42,644 nt of DNA, taken from NCBI GenBank assembly GCA_003153125.1, contig PLWW01000070.1, positions 1-42,644 of the forward strand, given 5' to 3'. Below, piece by piece: positions 24,156 through 31,574 of the stretch (the first letter of the stretch is position 1; each line of letters begins with the position of its first letter). The notes beneath the pieces are model-generated. The model worked only from the letters and a program-made list of their open reading frames with translations, was not told the DNA's origin and searched no databases. The stretch is from Candidatus Dormiibacterota bacterium. GTDB lineage: Bacteria > Chloroflexota > Dormibacteria > Aeolococcales > Aeolococcaceae. The position numbers and the translations under genes are program-made.

Positions 24156-24470
24156 CGGCTGACGCCGAGCGGGACGTCGCTCATGAGGTGAGTGACCACA
24201 TCGGCGGCAGAGTAGTCGTCACGATCGCCCAGCACGGAGCGGATGCAGCCGAGACCGTCACCGCTGGTGACCAGGCCGGGCTCGATGCCGACCGCGCGCA
24301 CCTGGCCGAGTCCGACCGTGGCGGCGAGACCGTTGCACCGCAGTTGCGGTCCACCGTCGCGGCGGCACGGCGCGGGCGAGGCGATGGTTGGAGACGGCCA
24401 CGCCCAAGCCACCCTGGATCAGCAGCGGCGGTGTGGCGTCGGTGACCGCGGTGTGCGCCGCCTTCCGCAT
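24152..24470 (-). pseudogene. Nitronate monooxygenase with large internal deletion
   Basis: From the ATG at 24470 the frame gives the N-terminus of nitronate monooxygenase (2-nitropropane dioxygenase): TPPLLIQGGLGVAVSNHRLA, the FMN-binding start of the barrel. After about 33 residues, near 24355-24370, a different frame carries what I take as the C-terminus of the long (about 450-470 residue) form: LRCNGLAATVGLGQVRAVGI, EPGLVTSGDGLGCI, YSAADVV. About 350 codons are missing between, and the join is out of frame. Both ends are recognisable but the active site is gone. Confidence 0.6.
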
Positions 24471-24562
24471 GGTGCTCCCCTGTGTGTGCGTCGCTGCCTG
24501 CCAGCGTAGGTGCGGGTTCGGCCGCGACGGCCAACTGAGACTGCCCCGCTTCGACCTCGAGT

Positions 24563-24579
24563 GTAGTGTAGAGAACTAC
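24563..24579. promoter_or_regulatory. Inverted repeat GTAGT-N7-ACTAC before the Rrf2 gene
   Basis: GTAGT (24563-24567) and ACTAC (24575-24579) form an inverted repeat in a locally AT-rich stretch 33-49 bases upstream of the Rrf2 regulator. Rrf2 regulators usually bind such partly palindromic sites in their own promoter, so this is a candidate autoregulatory operator. It also faces the leftward nitronate monooxygenase remnant and heme genes. Confidence 0.4.
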
Positions 24580-24611
24580 TCAACGTCCAGTGACCCGCTA
24601 GAGTTACTTGC

Positions 24612-25097
24612 ATGAACATGACCCTCTCCAAGCGGGGGGACTACGTCGTCCGATCAGCCCTGTGTCTGGCCCGCTCGTATGGGAGTGGCGGCTACCGCAA
24701 GATCCGCGAGGTCGTCGCCGAGGTGGACGTCCCCCAGACCTTCGCCTCGCAGATCCTCGCCGATCTCGTCCATGCGAAGCTGGCCACCTCGAAGGCCGGC
24801 AAGGACGGCGGGTACCGTCTCGTCCGGGCACCAGCGTTGATCAGCCTTCTCGATGTCATCGAGGCCGGCGAAGGGCCGCTCCGCGCCGAGCGATGTGCGC
24901 TCGGGGACGGCCCCTGCCGCTGGGAAGCGGTCTGCCCCCTCCACGAGACGTGGGGAGCCGCCACCGCAGCGCTGCGCGACACGCTCGCCGGGACGAGCCT
25001 CGCGACCCTCGCCACCCGCGACGAGGCGATCGAGGCCGGCACCTATCCGGTCCCCACCAACTCCCACCGCCGTGGTGCCCTGATCGTGGACATTTGA
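24612..25097 (+). CDS. Rrf2-family Fe-S transcription regulator
   Basis: A 161-residue regulator. The winged helix (1-80) contains LSKRGDYVVRSALCLARSY, the recognition helix VDVPQTFASQILADLVHA and the wing GKDGGYRLVRAP. Three cysteines in CALGDGPCRWEAVC (Cys95, 102, 108; C-x6-C-x5-C) match the cluster ligands of IscR/NsrR/RsrR-type sensors, so it should carry a [2Fe-2S] or [4Fe-4S] cluster and sense redox, NO or iron. The ATG at 24612 is preferred over 24618. The stop overlaps the TTG start of the PLP decarboxylase. It diverges from the heme cluster, so regulation of heme synthesis is also possible. Confidence 0.9.
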   Translation: MNMTLSKRGDYVVRSALCLARSYGSGGYRKIREVVAEVDVPQTFASQILADLVHAKLATSKAGKDGGYRLVRAPALISLLDVIEAGEGPLRAERCALGDGPCRWEAVCPLHETWGAATAALRDTLAGTSLATLATRDEAIEAGTYPVPTNSHRRGALIVDI

Positions 25098-26596
25098 ACC
25101 CCGACCGCACCGAGCCGCTCGTCGGGGGCGCTGGGCTGGACGGTGCTGCCGAGGGCACCGAGGCACCGGATGGTGCGGGGCTGCGTCTCGACGTGGGGCG
25201 CGAGGCCGCGCTGGCGCGGGCAGCCGCCATCGTCCGGGGCGCATGGCGGAGCTTTGATCGATTCCGCCCCGGCCAGCCGGCGATCGACGACCGGGTCCGT
25301 GAGCTGCTCAATGTCGGGCTGCCGGAGGCCCCGACGCCGGTGCTTGACGCGCTCAACGATGTCTCCCGCATCCTCGATGAGAGCATTGCCCAGCCGCGGC
25401 CTCGCTACTTTGCATTCATCGGATCCTCAGGATTGGAGATCGGCGTGATCGCCGATCTCCTGGCAGCCTCCTACGACCTGAACCTCGCGGTCGATGCGGC
25501 GGCGGCGACGGCGGTTGAGGCGCAGGCAGGACGCTGGGTCGCGGCGTTTGTCGGCTACCCGGCGGACTGCGCGGCGGCGTTCACCAGTGGCGGGACAGTG
25601 AGCAACATCAGTGCGCTGGCGGCGGCGCGAGAGCATGCACTTCCGCGTGTCCGCGCGGAGGGCATGGCCGGAGTACGCGCCGCGGTCTACTGCTCCCGCG
25701 ATGCACACTACTCCATCGTCCGAGCGGTCGAGATGCTCGGTCTGGGAGCCAACAGTCTGCGTTCGCTTCCCGTCGACAGCAGGCGCCGGATGGTCCCCGA
25801 AGCCTTGGCCGAGGCCATCGACGCCGATCTCAGAGCTGGCATCGTTCCGGTTGCGGTCGTGGCAACGGCAGGCACGACTCTAACCGGAGCCGTCGATCCC
25901 ATCGACACAATTGCGGACATCTGCTCGGAGCGTGGCGTGTGGCTTCATGTCGACGGTGCCTACGGTCTGCCGGCGGCGTCCGTCTCGACACATGCCCCAC
26001 TTTTCGTCGGTGTTTCGCGTGCCGATTCCATCTGCGTCGACGCCCACAAGTGGCTCTATGTGCCCAAGCCCTGCTCGGTGTGCATCGTGCGGCGCCCCGG
26101 CGACCTGATCCGCACGTTTGGCCATGATCCGCACTACCTGCCGCGCGACCGAGCGCAACAGCACGCGGTGGACATGACGCTCGAGTACTCCCGGCCGCTT
26201 CGGGCGCTCAAGCTCTGGCTGGCCCTGCGCACCCACGGTGCAGCCGCGTTTCGCGCCGCCATCGCAGGCAACCTGCGCCAGGCTCAGCTATTCCACAACG
26301 AGGTCACCCGCTACGAGGACCTCGAGGCCTTTGATGAACCGCAGCTGTCCGTCGTCCCATTCCGACACGTTCCCGCCGGGGTGCGCGACCTCGACTCACA
26401 CAATCGGCGTCTGGCGTTGCTGATCCAGAAGGACGGCCGCGCGTGGGTGGCCTCGGCGGTCATCGACGGCAGGGTCTACCTACGGCCATCCTTCGTGAAC
26501 TTCCGCTCAACGGACACCGATGTCCTATCGCTGATTGACATCGCGCGCGAGTTGGGGGCGCGGCTCGCTCACACGGGCACGCTCCGACGAGGGTGA
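25094..26596 (+). CDS. PLP-dependent group II decarboxylase
   Basis: A 500-residue fold-type I decarboxylase (aromatic-amino-acid/diaminobutyrate/glutamate decarboxylase superfamily). Motifs: PRYFAFIGSSG (103-113), FTSGGTVSNISAL (163-175), the PLP-stacking His205 in CSRDAHYS, AVVATAGTTLTGAVDPI (254-270), HVDGAYG (285-291, Asp287) and the PLP Lys319 in CVDAHKWLYVPKPC. The substrate cannot be read from sequence. The start is taken as TTG 25094, which overlaps the Rrf2 stop (TTGA) and implies coupling; no ATG lies nearby. The frame stays open back to 24608 but that is the shadow of the Rrf2 gene. A broken TPP-enzyme gene follows 16 bases later. Confidence 0.9.
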   Translation: MNPDRTEPLVGGAGLDGAAEGTEAPDGAGLRLDVGREAALARAAAIVRGAWRSFDRFRPGQPAIDDRVRELLNVGLPEAPTPVLDALNDVSRILDESIAQPRPRYFAFIGSSGLEIGVIADLLAASYDLNLAVDAAAATAVEAQAGRWVAAFVGYPADCAAAFTSGGTVSNISALAAAREHALPRVRAEGMAGVRAAVYCSRDAHYSIVRAVEMLGLGANSLRSLPVDSRRRMVPEALAEAIDADLRAGIVPVAVVATAGTTLTGAVDPIDTIADICSERGVWLHVDGAYGLPAASVSTHAPLFVGVSRADSICVDAHKWLYVPKPCSVCIVRRPGDLIRTFGHDPHYLPRDRAQQHAVDMTLEYSRPLRALKLWLALRTHGAAAFRAAIAGNLRQAQLFHNEVTRYEDLEAFDEPQLSVVPFRHVPAGVRDLDSHNRRLALLIQKDGRAWVASAVIDGRVYLRPSFVNFRSTDTDVLSLIDIARELGARLAHTGTLRRG

Positions 26597-26612
26597 GACG
26601 TAGGAGGCACCG

Positions 26613-27372
26613 GTGGAGCGCACCCAGACAGTGACCGGGAGCGCCGCAGCCGGGGAGTTCCATCGGCAGCAGATCGCCGAGCACCGGCCGCGCCGCGCCG
26701 CTGATGAGCGCTTCCCGTTCAACGCCGGCCGGCTCACGGCGAAGGCCCTCAGCAGACTGGGCGTGCGCCACCTGTTCACGCTCAGTGGCGGGCACCTCTT
26801 CCCGCTCTACGACGGCTGCGTCGAGCAGGGAATCCACATCGTCGACCACCGCCATGAGGAGGCCGCCTGCCACGCCGCCGAGGCGTACGCCAAGTTCACG
26901 CGCCAGCCCAGCGTGTGTGCCGTGACCGCCGGCCCCGGGGTGACCAACGCCGTCCTGAGCGCGAGGCGTTCCTGGCCCAGCTGCGGGAGAAGGAGCAGGC
27001 GGCCGAGGCGCAGGACCGGGTGCTCCTGGAATCCGACGCCGACCCGATCCACCCGCTGCGGGTGTACGGCGAGCTGGCGAAACGGCTGGACCGTGACGCC
27101 GTCGTCATCGGCGACGGCGGTAACTTCATCAGCTACGCCTCGAGAAGCACCCGATGGAGATGCTGTACGGCTGGTCCATCGCGGCCGAGCTCAACCCTGC
27201 CGCCCGCTACGACCAACTGGTGGTGGCGCTGGGAGGCCATGGTGAGTACGTCACCGACCCCGCGGCCGTCGGGCCCGCCATCGACCGCGCCTTTGCCTCG
27301 GGGTTGCCCGCGCTGGTGAATATCGCCTGCGACCCCGCGGTGGCCTACCCCCGCAGCACCAACCTCGCCTGA
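26613..27372 (+). pseudogene. Acetolactate synthase-like TPP enzyme with two internal deletions
   Basis: Three collinear pieces of one TPP enzyme lie in different frames. From the GTG at 26613: FNAGRLTAKALSRLGVRHLF, TLSGGHLFPLYDGC, DHRHEEAACHAAEAYAKFT and AVTAGPGVTNAV (Pyr domain with the activating Glu). From about 26958: EAFLAQLREKEQAA, DPIHPLRVYGELAKRLDRD and [13 protein letters not shown] (end of the central domain and start of the PP domain). From about 27150: [34 protein letters not shown] and [16 protein letters not shown] (C-terminus). About 255 codons remain of a usual 540-570; the Mg/TPP-binding GDGS segment is lost. It follows the decarboxylase and was probably in its operon. Confidence 0.75.
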
Positions 27373-27786
27373 AGCGCGAGCTGACTGAGCTGACTGGGTC
27401 GAAGGCACCAACTCCGGCTCGCGGTCTCTCGAGCCCACCGTATCGCCGCGGCGCGCCCCGTTTCGCGTACGATCCGCGCATGCCAGCGCAGGGTGATTCG
27501 CTCACACGCAGACTGTGGCTCGACCACGGTCGCTGTGGCACCGACCTCTGTCGAGTGCGCTAACCGCGCAGTCGATCGGCTCGCGCGCGCGAGCCAGCGG
27601 CCACGCCGTCGGCGTTGCCCACGCAGCCTGAGCGCCGCGTGATCCCGTCCTCTAGCTGAAGGACTGCGCACACACCGGACACACCATCGTCGCGCGCCGG
27701 TGCGAAGTGACAGGACCGGCGCTGCACAGCACCACGAGGACAAGACAGATGCCTGGAACCGTGCCTGAAATCTTGGAGGAGAGCTG
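27373..27786. other. Upstream region of the sulfide:quinone oxidoreductase gene
   Basis: No gene recognised in 414 bases. It includes an 18-base perfect palindrome GGCTCGCGCGCGCGAGCC (27578-27595), which could be a terminator stem or a regulatory site, and a strong ribosome binding site (GGAGGAG) just before the oxidoreductase start. Confidence 0.5.
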
Positions 27787-28989
27787 ATGGCCTCGCCGCA
27801 ACGGCATGAGGTGCTGATCGTCGGCGGCGGCAGCGCCGGCATCAGCGTGGCCGCGCGGCTGCGCCGCGCCGGACTCGAGGACGTCGGCCTGCTCGACCCG
27901 GCGAGGACGCACTACTACCAACCGCTCTGGACCCTGGTCGGTGGAGGCTGCGCGCCACTGGCAAAGAGCGCTCGACCGCAGGCCCAGCAGGTGCCACGCG
28001 GCGTGCGCTGGCACCGGAAGGCGGCAACGGCGGTCGACCCCGAGGCGCACACGGTGACGCTATCCGACGGCGAGCAGGTCGAGTACCGCTATCTGGTCAT
28101 GTGCCCAGGCATTCAGCTCGACTGGGCAAAGATCCCCGGGCTGAGCGACACTCTCGGTCGCGACGGCGTGTCAAGCAACTACACGTACGAAACCGCTCCA
28201 AAGACGTGGGAGTTCATCCGTGCGCTCCGTTCGGGCACAGCCATCTTCGGCATGCCCAGCGGTCCCATCAAGTGCGCCGGTGCGCCACAGAAGATCGCCT
28301 ACCTGGCGGCCGACTACTGGAGGCAGCAGGGCGTTCTCAACGACATCCGGGTGGTGCTGGTGCTGCCGACGCCGGGAATGTTCGGCGTCGCCGTCTTCGC
28401 CAAGGAGCTGGAGAAGGTGGCCAAGCGCTACGGGATCGAGGTGCGCTTCAACAGTGAGGTTGTGGAGGTCGATGCCGCCACGCGCAGCGCGGTCGTCGCC
28501 GACAAGGCTGCGGGCACGCGGGAGACGCTGGGGTACGACATGATGCACTTGGTGCCGCCGCAGAGCGCCCCGGACTGGGTCAAGAGGAGTCCCCTCGCCG
28601 ACGCCGCCACCCCCAACGGCTACGTCGAAGTGGACAAGCACACCCTCCAGCACGTCCGCCACCCTGAGGTCTTCGCACTCGGTGACGCGGGCAGCAGCCC
28701 CAACAGCAAGACCGGTGCGGCGGTCCGCAAGCAGGCTCCAGTCGTCGTGCAGAACCTGCGCGACGTGCGTGCCGGACGCACGCCGACGGCGCACTACGAC
28801 GGTTACTCATCGTGCCCGCTGACCACGGCGCGCAATAGGATGTTGCTGGCTGAGTTCGATTACACGATGCAGCCGACCCCGTCGATCCCATTCATTGACA
28901 CCACTCGGGAACGCCGCGACATGTGGTATCTCAAACGCTACGGGCTGCCATTCCTCTACTGGAACCTGATGTTGAAGGGGACGGCATGA
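27787..28989 (+). CDS. Sulfide:quinone oxidoreductase, type II-like
   Basis: A 400-residue flavoprotein of the FAD/NAD(P)-binding superfamily. The N-terminal FAD motif is VLIVGGGSAGISVAARL (9-25); THYYQPLWTLVGGG (41-54) is typical of SQR; the second conserved region includes SGPIKCAGAPQKIAYLAADY (158-177, Cys163), and VFALGDAGSSPNSKTGAAV (295-313) binds FAD. Cys343 in YSSCPLTT is the second redox Cys. The pattern resembles the mitochondrial SQOR/type II bacterial enzymes, which oxidise sulfide to persulfide and reduce quinone at the membrane. The C-terminus (PFLYWNLMLKG) is amphipathic. A strong GGAGGAG site precedes the ATG. No sulfurtransferase or persulfide dioxygenase gene is adjacent. 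Confidence 0.88.
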   Translation: MASPQRHEVLIVGGGSAGISVAARLRRAGLEDVGLLDPARTHYYQPLWTLVGGGCAPLAKSARPQAQQVPRGVRWHRKAATAVDPEAHTVTLSDGEQVEYRYLVMCPGIQLDWAKIPGLSDTLGRDGVSSNYTYETAPKTWEFIRALRSGTAIFGMPSGPIKCAGAPQKIAYLAADYWRQQGVLNDIRVVLVLPTPGMFGVAVFAKELEKVAKRYGIEVRFNSEVVEVDAATRSAVVADKAAGTRETLGYDMMHLVPPQSAPDWVKRSPLADAATPNGYVEVDKHTLQHVRHPEVFALGDAGSSPNSKTGAAVRKQAPVVVQNLRDVRAGRTPTAHYDGYSSCPLTTARNRMLLAEFDYTMQPTPSIPFIDTTRERRDMWYLKRYGLPFLYWNLMLKGTA

Positions 28990-29112
28990 GCGCCCCACCG
29001 GCACGGGCCGGGGTCATGTGTCGGATGTGACGGAAGTCCCGTGTGGGTGGGGCCCCACGCCTCTGGGGGTGTCGGCTGACGATGCCTACGTGAGGGCGAA
29101 GACTGATCACAG

Positions 29113-29433
29113 ATGGAGAGGCCGCAAACGGGCGTGCTGACACCGCTGCGACGGACGTCACTGACCGCGATTGCGGCGCCCGGCCCGATCCTCCGAGGGC
29201 CCATCGGCGACCTGTTCAACGTGACGCTCATCTACGACGCCAAGATGCCCCACTCGATCGACCTCCATGCAAGTCGCACGGCGACGGACAAGAGCATGCG
29301 CGAACTCGCTCCCGGACAGTCGCTCGTCTACCGGTTCCAGGCGCAGTACTCCGGTATCTTCATGTACCACTGCGGGGCGGCACCGGCGCTCGAGCACATT
29401 GCCAACGGCATGTTCGGCGCCGTTGTCATCGAC
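29113..29433 (+). pseudogene. Multicopper oxidase/nitrite reductase cupredoxin fragment
   Basis: The frame gives APGPILRGPIGDLFNVTLIY, MPHSIDLHAS, LAPGQSLVYRFQAQYSGIFM and YHCGAAPALEHIANGMFGAV followed by VID. This is one cupredoxin domain of the copper nitrite reductase/type-3 multicopper oxidase kind. Remarkably the whole type-1 copper set (His in HSIDLH, Cys and His in YHC...EH, Met in NGM) survives. The signal peptide, the first part and the second cupredoxin domain are missing, and after about 29433 the sequence passes directly into a potassium-channel fragment. A 107-residue domain might fold, but it looks like decay. Confidence 0.6.
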
Positions 29434-29444
29434 TCCTGGCGGGG

Positions 29445-29750
29445 GTGGGGACCGGGATCTACGTCCTCGGAAGTCTCACGGAGTTCCTGATCGAAGGCGG
29501 GGTACGCGGGTCGTGGCAGCAGCGTCGGAGGCGCAAACAGATGGACAGCCTCACTGACCACTACATCATCTCGGGGTTCGGACGGGTCGGTCGCCGAATC
29601 GCGGAGCAACTGCAGCGGAAGAGTGACCCGCCGTTCGTGATCGTGGAGACCACGCCCAGTGCCATCGCCCTTGCTCGGGAGGCCGGCTATCTCTACTACG
29701 AGGGCGACGCAACGCGTCCCTTGATCCTAGAGGCCGTCCACATCGGCAGG
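29445..29750 (+). pseudogene. Potassium channel TrkA-N (RCK) domain fragment
   Basis: The frame reads YVLGSLTEFLIEGGVRGSWQ, QRRRRKQMDSLTDHYIISGF and GRVGRRIAEQLQ, then FVIVETTPSAIALAREAGYL and YYEGDATRPLILEAVHI. This is the linker after the pore helices of a Kch-type channel followed by the first half of the NAD-binding RCK domain (G-x-G-x-x-G). The pore and the rest of the RCK domain are absent. The left join is to a cupredoxin fragment; to the right the frame continues to 29861 without similarity. Confidence 0.65.
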
Positions 29751-29951
29751 GCAGGCGACAAGAATCCGGTCTCCGGGCGTGACCACGAGGCCGTCGTCGA
29801 TGGAGGTGATGAGCTGGTTGTCGTGCTGCATGGCGAGGAACTGCGCCACGAGGTGGGTTGACCGCGCCCAGATCCGGCGCGGCGAGTTCTCCAAGGCGGG
29901 CGATGGCTGCCGCGCCGCACCTCGCCCCTGAGTCGCGACGACCCGCAGCAC
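29727..29951 (-). pseudogene. Possible TrkA-C-like tail on the opposite strand
   Basis: A minus-strand frame reads HLVAQFLAMQHDNQLITSID, DGLVVTPGDRILVACPADV. The D-G-x-V-x-x-PGD-x-I-L-V pattern resembles the last strands of RCK-C (TrkA-C) domains. If right, the two halves of one channel regulatory domain now face each other, as after a local inversion. The match is short and the alternative is chance. Confidence 0.25.
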
Positions 29952-30012
29952 CTCGGGTGCTCACAGCGCTCCAATCGACGACATCAGCGGTGATGTGTGC
30001 CGCACCGTCGGA

Positions 30013-30285
30013 CTAAAGAAGAGTGTCGGAGGGAGGCAGCGTGACCACGCCCTCGATGTCGAGGAGCTTCGACCGTGACGTGTGGCCCGAGACGATGCGG
30101 ACGTAGCTGCGCGGGACCTTGAGCCAGTGAGCAACGTGGTCGATGATCGCGGCGTTGGCGTCACCATGCACCGGTGGCTGGCGAACCCAAACTTTCAGGA
30201 TCGCGCCGTCCCATACCTTTCGCTCTCGTGCGGCGCGCGGGTGAACCCGAACGGTCAGACGCGTAACGCTCACGACGGTCAGCAT
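30013..30285 (-). CDS. DUF167 (YggU) family protein
   Basis: A 90-residue protein with RLTVRVHPRAARERKVWDGA, LKVWVRQPPVHGDANAAIID, HVAHWLKVPRSYVRIVSGHT and SRSKLLDI. These are the conserved segments of the DUF167/UPF0235 family (V-x-V-P-x-A, G-x-AN-x-A, V-x-x-G-x-x-S-x-x-K), a small alpha/beta fold of unknown function found in nearly all phyla. The length and all conserved residues are normal; the first few residues may belong to an upstream start choice. It stands alone. Confidence 0.85.
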   Translation of the reverse strand: MLTVVSVTRLTVRVHPRAARERKVWDGAILKVWVRQPPVHGDANAAIIDHVAHWLKVPRSYVRIVSGHTSRSKLLDIEGVVTLPPSDTLL

Positions 30286-30663
30286 TGCATGTGTTGGTGC
30301 AGCCGCGCACCAACTGTGGGACCCGATGGCATGGCTAACAACGATCGCGACGAGCGCGCGTGCTCCGGCTCGGCGCTCTCACACCGTTGTTGATCTTCAC
30401 GTACTACAGCGCCCGCAGTTGCCGGCCGAATCGCACATACGGCAGGGCCGCGGGACTCCCCACGGAGCGCGGTCCCAGGGCAGGCCTCACCGCACAGGTG
30501 CATCGCGAGCACCGGGTCAGCCTGTTTGACCGGTGCGCCGGTCCGCCCCCCGTGAGGGCGCCGGGAATGTAGCCGTCCTCAACACCAGGCCAGGCGCACG
30601 GGCGGCCGGTGTGCGGATCAGCTCTCGCGGTGTCTGCCGCCCTTGAGAAGATGCGGAACCACG
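30286..30663. other. 378 bases without a recognised gene
   Basis: No convincing gene. A short plus frame (near 30366-30420) reads LTPLLIFTYYSAR, and its DNA at 30397-30416 is 19 of 20 identical to 16928-16947 (VVITYYSTR frame). This suggests two remnants of related genes. Confidence 0.4.
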
Positions 30664-31560
30664 ATGGCGGACGAACTAATCATCGACTCACACGTCCACC
30701 TCGCGACAGAGGCGTGGGTCGAGGGTGCGCTCGGCCCCTACCGTGCCTCCGTCGAGGAGTACTTTCGTCGACGCATCCTGGTCAGGTCGGTCGAGGCAAT
30801 GGCGGCCGAGTACGAGGGCGCCGGCATGGTGGGGATACTGCTGGGCTGGGATGCCGAGCGGGCAAGTGGACGACCCGCGATTCCCAACGACCTGATCGCT
30901 GCCATCTGCAGGCGCTTTGGCGATCAATTCGTCGGCTTCGGATCCGTCGACCCGCTCCGTCCGAACGCGGTGGCCGAGCTGGAGCGATTCCCTGACCTTG
31001 GGCTGACGGGGCTGAAAGTTCACCCCACAATGCAGGCTTTCGACCCCAGCAGTGATGAGGTGATGCCATTCTTCGAGGCGGCCGCTCGCCTTCAGCTGCG
31101 CATCATCACGCACGCCGGCATGAGCGCTATTGGCGCTGGACGTCCCGGAGGCCAGGGTCTTCGGATCGACCTGGCGCGCCCAGCTCTCTTCGATCGCGTC
31201 GCCGCCCAATTCCCGGGGGTGCCGGTCATGCTCGCCCACATCGGCGCTCCGTGGGAGGCTGAGACCATTGCCATGGCGCTTCACAAGTCGAACGTCTACG
31301 TCGACATCTCCGGCTGGAAGGCCAAGTACCTGCCCGCCTCCTTCCTCCGCGAAGCCAGGGGCAGACTGCGAAACCAGGTCTGTTTCGGCAGCGACTACCC
31401 GATGTTCGACCCGCAAGAGCATCTCAGCGAAGTGCGAGGGTTGGATCTTGGCACCGAGGTGAACGATGCTCTGATGCGCCACAACGCCCAGCGCTTCCTC
31501 GGCCTTCCCCACGGCGGTGGTTCACACGGTGGCGGTCCCCCCGGGTCACCCCCGTTGTAG
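30664..31560 (+). CDS. Amidohydrolase 2 family metal-dependent hydrolase
   Basis: A 298-residue TIM-barrel amidohydrolase (ACMS decarboxylase/resorcylate decarboxylase-like group). Metal ligands are seen in LIIDSHVHLA (D-x-H-x-H at the start), GLKVHPTMQAF, IITHAGM, VMLAHIGAPWE and CFGSDYPMF (final Asp). The reaction may be hydrolysis or non-oxidative decarboxylation. The ATG at 30664 starts the barrel directly; the frame is open 7 codons further. The Gly/His/Pro tail (GGGSHGGGPPGSPPL) is unusual and probably disordered. It ends 14 bases from the convergent aminotransferase gene and may belong functionally to the neighbouring divergon. Confidence 0.87.
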   Translation: MADELIIDSHVHLATEAWVEGALGPYRASVEEYFRRRILVRSVEAMAAEYEGAGMVGILLGWDAERASGRPAIPNDLIAAICRRFGDQFVGFGSVDPLRPNAVAELERFPDLGLTGLKVHPTMQAFDPSSDEVMPFFEAAARLQLRIITHAGMSAIGAGRPGGQGLRIDLARPALFDRVAAQFPGVPVMLAHIGAPWEAETIAMALHKSNVYVDISGWKAKYLPASFLREARGRLRNQVCFGSDYPMFDPQEHLSEVRGLDLGTEVNDALMRHNAQRFLGLPHGGGSHGGGPPGSPPL

Positions 31561-31574
31561 CTCGCGGCTGGTCG

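Noticed and set aside
24608-25093. N-terminal extension of the PLP decarboxylase by 162 residues
   Set aside because: This part is the other-frame shadow of the Rrf2 gene, rich in Arg/Pro, and not seen in the decarboxylase family; TTG at 25094 overlaps the Rrf2 stop.
29047-29058. GTGGGGCCCCAC palindrome after the oxidoreductase gene
   Set aside because: Only a 12-base palindrome with no loop or T-run; not strong enough to call a terminator.
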